Origin: an uncultured Fusicatenibacter sp.
GTDB lineage: Bacteria > Bacillota > Clostridia > Lachnospirales > Lachnospiraceae
Assembly (NCBI GenBank): GCA_902493585.1
Contig: CABUPZ010000008.1
Location: 1-60,056 of the forward strand
Direction: 5' to 3'
Length of the DNA stretch: 60,056 bases
The notes below the pieces were generated by a model that had not been told where the DNA came from, did no database searches, and was given only the letters and a program-made list of their open reading frames with translations. This document shows, in pieces, positions 31,213-39,953 of this stretch. A program made the position numbers and the translations under genes. Each line of letters opens with the position of its first letter. Within the stretch, counting starts at the first letter, position 1.

Positions 31213-33293
31213 TTACTCCAGCCAGCTGCTCAGAAGCTCCGCCGTCTTTGAAACCACATATCCGCTTCCGCCGCGTTCTTTGACGTCCTCGGTCATCGTC
31301 AGCAGCAGAAACGCGTCCTGTTCTCCGGCATCCGGTGTCAGGATGCCAAGCCAGCCAAGCTCCGTTCCCGTGGTATCTTCCTGGCTGTCCTTGATCTCCG
31401 CGGTTCCCGTTTTTCCTGCCAGGGTAATTCCATCCATCTGACAGGCGTGGGCGGTGCCCTCCGGATTTTCCACAACCTGGATCATATCGTTCTTCACGAT
31501 CTCAGCCGCCTCGGCGGTAAACGCCTGTTCCACCCAGACCGTCGGCTCCGCCGTTTCCGTCATCCGCAGATAAGGCTGTATCATATTTCCCTCGTTGACA
31601 AACGCGGTATAGATCGCCGCCAAATGCAGCGGATTGACCAGCAGCTGCCCCTGTCCGTATCCACTATCCGCCAGCTGGATCTCTGACCACTCCCCTTCCT
31701 CATTGGAATAGGTAGATTCCGTGGTCCAGATATCGAAAGGAACCCGCTCGTTGAATCCCAGGCGGTCCAGCTGTTCCGTCAGCGTGTCCTGCCCGATCTT
31801 CAGAGCAGCACGTGCAAAATAAATATTGTCCGACAGGACCATCGCGTTTTCCAGATTGGACGGATCTGTCCCGTGAAGCGTTGTGACATAATAATTTCCC
31901 CAGCTTGCATCCTTCTGCCAGCTGGTTCCCACCGCCCCGAAATCCTCGTCGGGGTCCAGTGTCCCGGTGCTCAGTCCGATCCCGGCAACCACCGGCTTAA
32001 AGGAGGAACCGGGAACGAACGTCGCCCGGAACCGGTTCACCATCGGCTGTTCCAGGTATTCTCCGACATTCCCAGCACAAACAGATTGTTGTCATAGGAC
32101 GGCGTGCTCACCAGGGCAAGCACCTCCCCCGTCTTCGGATTCATGGCGACAGACACACTCTTGTCTGTCTGATACTGCTCATACAGTTTCTGCTGCAGAT
32201 CCGCATCCACAGTAAGGGTAATGTCCGTTCCATCGACCGCTTCCTTCCGAAGGATCAGCTCTTTCTGCTGTCCCTCTTCGTCCACCATCATGATCTGGCA
32301 TCCGGCGCTCCCGCGCAGTTCTTCTTCGTACAGGCTTTCCACGCCGCTTTTCCCGATCACACTGCTTGCCGTATAGCCTTCCCCTTCGTGTTCTTCCAGT
32401 TCTTCCGCGGTAATATTCTGCACATATCCCACCAGATGGGCCGCCGCCTCTCCCAGCGGATACACCCGCTCCGACGCGTCTGTGATCATCACGCCGGGAA
32501 TAGCAAGAAGCTGACCTTCCAGCGAATCCTCGGAAGGCTCATTCAGCTCGGCTTTCCCCAGCACTTCCATATCCAGTCCGCTCTTCTTGATCTCCCGGAT
32601 CGGAACAAAGGAATCCTCCTGCACCCAGGAAACCGACAGCCGGTTCTGTATGGACTCCACCGTTGTGTCCAGCAGTTCCGCCAGCTTTTCCAGATCCGCC
32701 GATGGATCTTCGCTCATCTTTCCCGGGACCAGACCGACCGATGAGACAACACCTTCCCCTGCCAGCAGGATACCATTCCGGTCATAAATGCTGCCTCTTT
32801 TTGCATCAAGCGTTTCCACCCGGATCTTGTCCGTCGCCAGAAGATGCGGAAAGATCAGGGAATCATTCCAGGACAGCCGGTAGCCTTCTCTTCCGCTCTT
32901 ATGAAACGTTGCCGTCTGCGCAAAGGACAGCTCCCCCGCCATCGTGTCCATCTTCATCTGATAGGTCAGGTTCTGCGTTGTCTGTCCGCTCGTCCTGTTT
33001 TCATTGCCCTCATCCGTAATCTCCACGGTAATATTGGACGCCTCGATCCCCTCATAAATATTCTTGTTTCTCTCGGTAAAGGTTTCCTGATCTGTCTCCT
33101 TCTGGCTCTCTTCGTCCAGAAGTTCATACATTTCGTCGTAAGCCCCATGGTTCAGAGCCGCTATGTATTCGTCCATTGTCTCTACCGCGGTTCTTCCGCT
33201 TCCGCCGAGAACTGCAAAAACAATCCCTCCGCCTGCCGCCACAGCCACAAGAACTGCCGCAGCCACGATCAGCCATTTCTTTTTCTGCTTCAT
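31213..33293 (-). pseudogene. Penicillin-binding protein (MecA_N/PBP2-like), split by a frameshift
   Basis: Two overlapping frames make one class B penicillin-binding protein. The first (33293-32037) has a membrane anchor, an NTF2-like MecA_N domain (AVETMDEYIAALNHGAYDEM), and the dimerisation domain (RGSIYDRNGILLAGEG; TDITLTVDADLQQKLYEQY), and stops at TGA after GMSENTWNSRW. The other frame resumes with EQPMVNRFRATFVPGSSFKP and carries the whole transpeptidase: SSFK, SDN (VLSDNIYFA) and KTG (AGKTGTAEI). The break lies near 32040-32070, just before the catalytic serine, and a few residues usual at that point are missing, so a small out-of-frame deletion is likely. If real, no full protein is made. 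ATG 33293 has GGGAGG ten bases upstream. Confidence 0.85.
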
Positions 33294-33325
33294 ACGATTC
33301 ATTCCTCCCACGCGCCCAGAACGTA

Positions 33326-33354
33326 TCTGAAAATTCATTCCCGCAATTTTCAGA
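33326..33354. repeat. Inverted repeat between recO and the penicillin-binding protein
   Basis: TCTGAAAATT (33326-33335) and AATTTTCAGA (33345-33354), nine-base loop, no T run on either side. Possibly an mRNA processing or stability hairpin, or one copy of a dispersed element. Confidence 0.6.
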
Positions 33355-33360
33355 CACGCC

Positions 33361-34110
33361 CTAATCCTCTGTCAGCATTTCCAGAATCTGAAGACTTTTC
33401 ATTTTCCGGTCCATATATCTTCCTGACAGAACATTCATCAGATGCTCCAGTTCTTTCAGCACTTCCTCTGTTACAGTAAAAGTATACAGCTTTTCAATGG
33501 GTGACGCAATAATATACCTGCAGGTATAAACCGCAGTTTCCGACAACTCCTGTCCGCCTTTTTCCCCGGCTGCGCAGTCGGCGCACACCATCCCGTCCCG
33601 TCTCCAGGAAAAGACTTTCAGATGTTCCGTCTTTCCGCAGACGGCGCAGGCAAACATATCCGGATACTCCCCGTTCAGAACCATCGCTTTCAGTTCAAAG
33701 ATTCTCCGGATGAGTCTTGGAGGAATCCGCTCCTTCAGCAGTGCTTTCAGCGATACATACAACAGATTCAGCATCTGCGTCTCATCGCTTTCCTCCCGGC
33801 CATAGTAATCTGCCAGTTCCATAAAATAGAAGGCATAGTAAACGCCTGGCTGCAATGCAGCCAGGCCTGTAAAATATTCCCGTATGGACGCCTGCTGAAG
33901 GCTGAAGCTGTTCCTGCCTTCATAGACGGTAAAAGTTCCAAAGGCGAATGCGTTGGAAGCAGCCATCAGAGGGCTGTTCAGCCTTCTGGCGCCACGGGCA
34001 AACGCGGTGATCTTTCCACGCTCTCTGGTCAGGAGCACCAGGCGCCGGTCAAATTCCCCGATGGGCATGGCGGACAGCACCATTCCCGTTACCTGAATCG
34101 CTTCTCCCAT
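33361..34110 (-). CDS. recO: DNA repair protein RecO
   Basis: A 249-residue protein: N-terminal OB fold (residues 1-80, VTGMVLSAMPIGEFDRRLVL, TAFARGARRLNSPL), helical middle, and a zinc finger FACAVCGK ... DGMVCADCA. RecO anneals single strands and helps load RecA with RecR. It lies 18 bases after era, its usual partner. AAAGGAGG before the ATG fixes the start. Confidence 0.93.
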   Translation of the reverse strand: MGEAIQVTGMVLSAMPIGEFDRRLVLLTRERGKITAFARGARRLNSPLMAASNAFAFGTFTVYEGRNSFSLQQASIREYFTGLAALQPGVYYAFYFMELADYYGREESDETQMLNLLYVSLKALLKERIPPRLIRRIFELKAMVLNGEYPDMFACAVCGKTEHLKVFSWRRDGMVCADCAAGEKGGQELSETAVYTCRYIIASPIEKLYTFTVTEEVLKELEHLMNVLSGRYMDRKMKSLQILEMLTED

Positions 34111-34128
34111 CCATTCGCCTCCTTTCTG

Positions 34129-35040
34129 TTAATCGTTCAGTTTCTTCGGATCATAACCGAAGTTCTTGATCAGAAAATCACTGTCGCGCCAGTCTTTCTT
34201 CACCTTCACCCACAGTTTCAGATTGACCTTCTGCTCCAGAAGCTGTTCAATCTCATAACGGGCATTGGTTCCGATCTTTTTCAGCATCGCTCCCTGCTTT
34301 CCGATGATGATTCCCTTGTGAGAGTCTCTCTCACAGATGATCGTCGCGTCGATATCTGTGATCCTTCCGCCGCTTCGTTCTTTCATGGAATCAATGACCA
34401 CCGCGATTCCGTGAGGAATCTCCTCGCTGAGCGCGTGGAGCGACTTTTCCCGGATGATCTCCGCCACAATCTGGCGCATCGGCTGATCCGTGATCGTATC
34501 TTCATCGTAAAACTGCGGACCATATGGCAGATACCGGAAAATACAGGAAATAATGTCCTCCGTATTGATTCCGCGCAGTGCGGAACACGGAATGATCTCG
34601 TCAAAGTCATACAGTTTGCGGTACGTGTCAATAAACGCCAGGATCTCTTCCTTTTTCACCGTGTCCACCTTGTTGATGACCAGGATCACAGGTGTGGAGA
34701 TTTTTTCCAGCTGTTCCGCAATATGACGTTCCCCGGCTCCGATAAAAGTCGTCGGCTCCACCAGCCACAGGATCACATCCACTTCCTTCAGTGTCCGTTC
34801 CGCCACATTCACCATATATTCGCCGAGTTTATTCTTTGCCTTGTGGATTCCCGGCGTATCCAGAAACACGATCTGGCCTTCCTCGCAGGTATACACCGTC
34901 TGAATCCGGTTTCTGGTCGTCTGAGGCTTTTTGGAGGTGATCGCGATCTTCTGTCCGATCAGATGATTCATCAATGTGGATTTTCCCACATTGGGACGAC
35001 CGATCAGCGCCGCAAAGCCTGATTTATACTGTTCATTCAT
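34129..35040 (-). CDS. era: GTPase Era
   Basis: A 303-residue GTPase. G1 is LIGRPNVGKST (13-23), G2 SKKPQTTRNR, G3 FLDTPGIHKAKNKLGEY, G4 VINKVD and G5 SALRG; the C-terminal KH domain has ERDSHKGIIIGKQGAMLKKI. Era binds 16S rRNA and helps 30S assembly. AGGGAG seven bases before ATG 35040 sets the start; the frame extends 15 codons upstream without a ribosome site. It follows the M16C peptidase by 31 bases. Confidence 0.96.
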   Translation of the reverse strand: MNEQYKSGFAALIGRPNVGKSTLMNHLIGQKIAITSKKPQTTRNRIQTVYTCEEGQIVFLDTPGIHKAKNKLGEYMVNVAERTLKEVDVILWLVEPTTFIGAGERHIAEQLEKISTPVILVINKVDTVKKEEILAFIDTYRKLYDFDEIIPCSALRGINTEDIISCIFRYLPYGPQFYDEDTITDQPMRQIVAEIIREKSLHALSEEIPHGIAVVIDSMKERSGGRITDIDATIICERDSHKGIIIGKQGAMLKKIGTNARYEIEQLLEQKVNLKLWVKVKKDWRDSDFLIKNFGYDPKKLND

Positions 35041-35071
35041 AGAAATTCTCCCTGATTTTTCTTCCATCGTT

Positions 35072-37987
35072 TCACAGCCTGCCAATGGCGCCGAACAGGT
35101 CTTTTTCTTTCTGTATCGCCGCTTCGCTTCCGATCACGCAGAGATTGTTCTGCGCCAGCGCCGCTTCCACCAGGTCGGCGGTCCGGCGGATATCTTCCGC
35201 AGTGGCATTGAGTACTTCATCCCGCTCCTTCTGGAAATCCGCTTCCGTCTGTTTCGTAAACCATGCGCTCATGGACAGCTGCCCTTTCGCCGCAGGATTC
35301 ATCGGCACATCCAGCTCGCTGATCGTTCCGATGATATATTTGGTCATCTCGCGCTCATCCGCGTCAAACTTCCGGATATATTCCGGACAGTTCCGGTAAA
35401 CGTCCAGGGTTCCTGAAAGGTTCGGATCACGGTAGGACGCAAAAAATACATTTCCGTTTCTCTGGAAGCCGCCGGAGCATCCATAAGCTCCGCCTTTCAC
35501 GCGGACATTATTCCACAGATAATCATAGCTGAGGATCACTTTCAGGATCCGCAGGGCACCGGTATATGCATACCCTGCCTTCTTATAATTGCCGTGCAGG
35601 GCAACATACTGTACCTGTCCGGAGGTACAGAACGCCTCGTTCTTCTTCTCAAATCGGTACCGGATGGAGCCGGTATCCACCGGTTCGGTGTACAGACAAC
35701 GTTTCAGTACCGGAATCTCCTGTTCCAGTTTTTCCAGTCCCTTTTTCTCAGAAGTAAAGGAAATCATCAGGTTTTCCGGACGGAAGATCTCTTTCACCAG
35801 CTTTTCAAGAATCTCGAACAGCTCCTCTTTTTTCTCTTGGAAATTCGCTTCCAGATCCTCCACCAGCTGATAAAAGCTGATGCCCGACGTACGGTCCTGG
35901 AACCAGGACATCGGCGAATCATAGGAAGCCGCACGCATCACTGCCGTGGAATTTCCTGCGCTGGTCAGACTCTCCTGCAGCCGTGATTTCAGGCTTGCCA
36001 GGATTTCATACAGACGTTTCTCATCCCTGAGGTTGGAGCTGGTCAGGATTTCCCGGATCATGGAAAATACAAATCCGGTCTTCGGGTGCAGATACTTCGC
36101 CCGAACCCCGAACATCCGGTAACAGTCTTTCTCCTCCTCCGGTTTTGCAAATACCTGAAGACCGCAGGCGATTCCGCCGCTGTTGGCATTGATCGTGTGG
36201 AACAATTCTCCATAGCTGTAATGCTCCGTATCCACATATCCAAGGACCGATTTGAGGATTCCCATATACGGAATCTGCTCGTCCGGCACACGCTCCGTAT
36301 TGAACAGCAGCGTCAGATATCCGATCCCGTTGGTGAAGAGATCGTGGTGCACCACAGAAATCCCGTCCACACAGTGTTCTTCATTGTACAGACGAATGGA
36401 TTCCCTGCGGATATCCGAGCGTTTCAGCAGCGGGATCTTCTTTTTCACTTCCTCGCTGTCCTCTTCCTCCTGATATTCCTTCAGCGCAGCCGTCTGGTGT
36501 ACCAGTTCCCGGATCTGTTCTTCGGTCAGGCCCGCCTTATAATCCGCCAGCTTCTTCGCGACAGCTTCCTCACGCCTGGAGGCAAGACCAGGCTCCGGAT
36601 ACAGCGTGACCACGGCGCAGTGAGGATTATCCAGCAGATATTCACGGATCAGGTTCTCAAAATATCCCTGTCCGGCCAGCGTCTTCAACTCTTCATAAAC
36701 ATCCAACTGTTTCAGATAACTCCATGGTTCGTCTTCGCTGTACAGCCAGCTGTCGAACAGATCGATCCCGTAGATCAGTCCTTTCGGGAAGGAACCGTAA
36801 TCCGCCTCCCGGAAACGGAACTCAAAGTAATTGATCCCCGCCTCCACAGCCTTCTGGTCGATTCCGTTGGCTGCGATTTCTTCCAGGGTGCTTCGAATGA
36901 TTCGGAGGAATTCTTCCTTTTTCTCCTCCCGGGCATTTTTCGCCACGATGGAGAAAAACGGCTGAAGGATCCCGTCCTCGTAAGCGCCATAGACATCCTT
37001 GCCGATCCCCGCATCCAGAAGCGCCTGTTTCACCGGAGCGCCCGGCGCGTCCAGAAGGACATATTCCAGGATGGAAAAAGCCAGGGAGAGACGCACGTCC
37101 AGGGCATTTCCGGTCACCATATTGCAGGAGAGATACGTATGATCCTCCTCCGTCTCGTCTTCCAGCACCGGATAGGGAATCCTCAGCTCCTTCGGAGCGT
37201 CAAACGGCTTCTGCAGCGGAATCTCCGATTCCACCGTGATCTTCTCAAAAGCGCTGAGATACTTCTCATCCATCCACGCCAGATAAGCTTCCATATCCAT
37301 ATTTCCGTACAGATAAATGTAGCTGTTCGCCGGATGGTAGTATTTTCTGTGGAAATTGAGAAATTCCTCGTAGGTCAGATCCGGGATACAGGACGGATCT
37401 CCGCCGGATTCCACTCCGTAAGGCGTATCCGGAAACAGACTGTTGAAAATCTCACGTTCCAGCACCTCGTCCGCAGAGGAAAAGGCACCTTTCATCTCAT
37501 TATATACCACGCCATTATAGCAAAGTGGTGCATCCTCGCTCTCCAGCTGATAATTCCAGCCCTCCTGGAGAAAAATCTCTTTTCTTTCATAAATATTCGG
37601 ATAGAACACCGCGTCCAGATAGACATGCATCAGGTTTTTAAAATCCGCATCGTTGCAGCTTGCCACAGGATACATGGTCTTGTCCGGATAGGTCATCGCA
37701 TTGAGGAACGTATTCAGCGATCCCTTGACCAGTTCCACAAACGGATCTTTCAGAGGAAATTCTCTGGAACCTTCCAGAACACTGTGCTCCAGGATGTGTG
37801 CCACTCCCGTGCTGTTCGCCGGCGGCGTGCGGAATGCAATATTGAATACTTTGTTTTCGTCGTCATTTTCCATCAGAAGTACCCGCGCCCCGCTTTTTTT
37901 GTGGCGGAGCAGATAACCTCTGGCATGAATGTCTTCGATTTCTTCTTCTTTGACCAGCTCATATGCCGGGCAGTTTTCTATTTTCAT
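35072..37987 (-). CDS. Insulinase family (M16C) metalloprotease
   Basis: A 971-residue presequence-protease-like enzyme made of four homologous domains. The zinc motif HILEH is at residues 64-68 (GVAHILEHSVLEGSREFP), with the distal Glu region YNEMKGAFSSADEVLEREIF. Other typical text: PGAPVKQALLDAGIGKDVYG and GGAYGCSGGFQRNG. M16C enzymes degrade short unfolded peptides inside a closed chamber. Length and layout match the family. It starts an operon with era and recO. Confidence 0.93.
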   Translation of the reverse strand: MKIENCPAYELVKEEEIEDIHARGYLLRHKKSGARVLLMENDDENKVFNIAFRTPPANSTGVAHILEHSVLEGSREFPLKDPFVELVKGSLNTFLNAMTYPDKTMYPVASCNDADFKNLMHVYLDAVFYPNIYERKEIFLQEGWNYQLESEDAPLCYNGVVYNEMKGAFSSADEVLEREIFNSLFPDTPYGVESGGDPSCIPDLTYEEFLNFHRKYYHPANSYIYLYGNMDMEAYLAWMDEKYLSAFEKITVESEIPLQKPFDAPKELRIPYPVLEDETEEDHTYLSCNMVTGNALDVRLSLAFSILEYVLLDAPGAPVKQALLDAGIGKDVYGAYEDGILQPFFSIVAKNAREEKKEEFLRIIRSTLEEIAANGIDQKAVEAGINYFEFRFREADYGSFPKGLIYGIDLFDSWLYSEDEPWSYLKQLDVYEELKTLAGQGYFENLIREYLLDNPHCAVVTLYPEPGLASRREEAVAKKLADYKAGLTEEQIRELVHQTAALKEYQEEEDSEEVKKKIPLLKRSDIRRESIRLYNEEHCVDGISVVHHDLFTNGIGYLTLLFNTERVPDEQIPYMGILKSVLGYVDTEHYSYGELFHTINANSGGIACGLQVFAKPEEEKDCYRMFGVRAKYLHPKTGFVFSMIREILTSSNLRDEKRLYEILASLKSRLQESLTSAGNSTAVMRAASYDSPMSWFQDRTSGISFYQLVEDLEANFQEKKEELFEILEKLVKEIFRPENLMISFTSEKKGLEKLEQEIPVLKRCLYTEPVDTGSIRYRFEKKNEAFCTSGQVQYVALHGNYKKAGYAYTGALRILKVILSYDYLWNNVRVKGGAYGCSGGFQRNGNVFFASYRDPNLSGTLDVYRNCPEYIRKFDADEREMTKYIIGTISELDVPMNPAAKGQLSMSAWFTKQTEADFQKERDEVLNATAEDIRRTADLVEAALAQNNLCVIGSEAAIQKEKDLFGAIGRL

Positions 37988-38065
37988 ACGTTATCCTTTC
38001 TGTCACTTCCGGTGCCCGTCCTTTCCCCGTCGGTTTGAGAGATCGGACCGCATCACGGCTGTACC

Positions 38066-38890
38066 TTATTCTTCTTTCTCTTCCGGCTGCACGAATCTCT
38101 GCGCGATCAGTGCGAGAAGCTGGCGGTTCAGGATCATATTGAATCCTGCCGGATTGAGCACAAATCCTTTGGAATCTTTCAGCACCTGGGTCACAAGCTT
38201 TGAAAAAGGAACCGCTATCACTTTAAATTCCTTCGCAGCGTTGGGATACATTCTCGCAAGCTCTGTGAGATCCGTAAAAATCGGCTGGAATACCTCATCT
38301 TTATTATTTTTTACGATCACTGCTCCCAGCCTTTTCTGTCCGTCTTCTCCCTCCTGGGCAGGCTGCTCGATCACCGGAAGAAGCAGATTCCCCCGGGTGA
38401 TATTGACAAGCATTTCCTCCTCCAGCTCATGAAGACGGCGGTTCCGCTCCGGATTGTCTTTCGGCTGTTCCGGGCGGCGCGCTTCCTGGAAAAAGTAAGC
38501 GGCAGTCAGCTGAATCAGCGGGTTGAATACCGGACGCTGTTTCATCTTGCTCCAGTCCGGAATCTGAATGATCGTTTCCAGTTCCATGCGGGTCTGATTT
38601 ACTTCATCGTGATAAACCACGGCGTTGACCCCGTTCTGGTACAGTTCGTGGTAAAAACCAAGGATCACTTTATCCTCCTCCAGCTTGCGGATCGCCATAG
38701 GTACCTTGTCCTTTGCATTTTCCTGGCAGAAAGTTTTCGCCATTTCCAGATCGGCGAACAGATGGATCTGGTCGTCAAATGTCTCCTGGTCGCATTCTAC
38801 GTAAGGCATTTTGGTCAGCGGGGAGTACACCGCAAACAGGGTCTTCATCGCCTGGAGTTTTTTAATCATAAATGTATTGTCAACTGTCAT
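38066..38890 (-). CDS. SseB-like protein
   Basis: A 274-residue soluble protein. The N-terminal half has KTLFAVYSPLTKMPYVECDQ and VILGFYHELYQNGVNAVVYH; the C-terminal half carries SseB-type text, LLLPVIEQPAQEGEDGQKRL, AVIVKNNKDEVFQPIFTDLT, KVIAVPFSKLVTQVLKDSKG, GFVLNPAGFNMILNRQLL. SseB in E. coli is tied to serine sensitivity; the biochemical role is unknown. ATG 38890 has AAAGGA eight bases upstream. A good promoter precedes it. Confidence 0.78.
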   Translation of the reverse strand: MTVDNTFMIKKLQAMKTLFAVYSPLTKMPYVECDQETFDDQIHLFADLEMAKTFCQENAKDKVPMAIRKLEEDKVILGFYHELYQNGVNAVVYHDEVNQTRMELETIIQIPDWSKMKQRPVFNPLIQLTAAYFFQEARRPEQPKDNPERNRRLHELEEEMLVNITRGNLLLPVIEQPAQEGEDGQKRLGAVIVKNNKDEVFQPIFTDLTELARMYPNAAKEFKVIAVPFSKLVTQVLKDSKGFVLNPAGFNMILNRQLLALIAQRFVQPEEKEE

Positions 38891-38974
38891 GATCTTTATC
38901 CTTTCCTCTTCCCCGGCGCTGCGGAAGAATCTCCGTCCATCGTTCTGCAGCGCCTCAATTTCGCACTTGCTATG

Positions 38975-39002
38975 ATTATAGCACAAAATGAGGGAGTTGC
39001 AA
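38975..39002 (-). promoter_or_regulatory. Promoter of the SseB-like gene
   Basis: Minus strand TTGCAA (39002-38997), 16-base spacer, perfect TATAAT (38980-38975), about 85 bases before the start codon. Confidence 0.7.
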
Positions 39003-39057
39003 AAGGGATTCTTATGAGTTTGCACAGCAAATGGTAACGTTTTATCTTTCAGCGAAC

Positions 39058-39092
39058 GAAAAAATCCCTGCGCAAACTGAGTACGCAGAGAT
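39058..39092 (-). terminator. Terminator of the glycan ABC operon
   Basis: Minus strand TCTCTGCG pairs with CGCAGGGA (one G-T pair), followed by TTTTTTCG. It lies about 90 bases after the last gene of the operon. Confidence 0.75.
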
Positions 39093-39182
39093 TCTTTCTG
39101 TTTCTTTGTCTCCAAAGGGGGGAAAGAAACGCATGTATGACACAGTAAGAATCCGCAAAAAGCAGGTGAAATAAAGATCAAA

Positions 39183-39953
39183 TCAAGGCAGAAGTTCCGC
39201 ACTTTCACGGTCCAAATACAAGTTGGCATTTGTACATCTTCGCAGAATGGATGCCGGACAGGTTTCCGAAATTGGTCCACAGAGAGTATTGTGCACTGCC
39301 TGTGCCTTGTAAGAGGTTGGAGCCATACAGAAGATCTTTCCACCTTTTAGAAGCGCCGGAACGGTCACCGTGAACGCAAGCGAAGGCACACTTTCCTTGT
39401 CCGGAAAATTTCCCGCGTTTACTTGCTGTTGTTTCGAAATTTCATCAATCTCCACCGTCTTGACTGTCCTAGTGTCATGAAATTCCGCCACATGAGGATC
39501 ATTGAATGCAAGATGTCCATTGTCTCCAATTCCCAGGAATGTCAGATCGCAGGGAAATTGTTCCAGCAGTTTTCCATATCGTCTGCATTCCTCCTCCGGA
39601 TCACTGCAGGCTCCGTTGAGAAAGCACTTATGCTTTACCGGAACCCGGTCAAGAAAGCGGGTGCACAGAAACGCAGAAAGACTGTGAGGATCTCCTATCG
39701 GCAGTCCGCAGTATTCATCCATGTGGAAAGCCCGGATCCTTTCCCACTGAATCTCCGGATACTGCAGCAACGCATTCCAGAATTCCTGCTGTGAAACAGC
39801 AGCAGCAAACATAACATTAATCTCCTCTTTCACTTTCTGTAGCCGGAGGATCTCAGCAGCCACATCCCGGGCTGCTGCTTTTCCCATCTCAGCTTCCATA
39901 TCAAAAACGGAAACCTTCAAGTCATCCGCTTTCCATTCTCTGATCAGACTCAT
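39183..39953 (-). CDS. NagB-like sugar-phosphate isomerase/deaminase paralog
   Basis: A 256-residue member of the glucosamine-6-phosphate deaminase superfamily, last gene of the glycan operon. RAFHMDEYCGLP matches the FNMDEYVGLP of E. coli NagB (Asp72 equivalent at 79). However the phosphate loop (LPTGGTP in NagB) reads MFAAAVSQQEFW, and the catalytic loop reads GIGDNGHLAFNDP against GVGNDGHIAFNEP: Asp141 becomes Asn145, His143 is kept at 147 and Glu148 becomes Asp152. It therefore belongs to a divergent paralog group whose reaction I cannot state. Its ATG overlaps the GH4 stop (ATGA), so the two are coupled. Confidence 0.75.
   Translation of the reverse strand: MSLIREWKADDLKVSVFDMEAEMGKAAARDVAAEILRLQKVKEEINVMFAAAVSQQEFWNALLQYPEIQWERIRAFHMDEYCGLPIGDPHSLSAFLCTRFLDRVPVKHKCFLNGACSDPEEECRRYGKLLEQFPCDLTFLGIGDNGHLAFNDPHVAEFHDTRTVKTVEIDEISKQQQVNAGNFPDKESVPSLAFTVTVPALLKGGKIFCMAPTSYKAQAVHNTLCGPISETCPASILRRCTNANLYLDRESAELLP

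Noticed and set aside
36086..38038. A 650-codon open frame antisense to the M16C peptidase
   Set aside because: Same reasoning: the minus-strand protein is an unmistakable M16C peptidase, and the antisense translation is His/Arg/Phe-rich without motifs.
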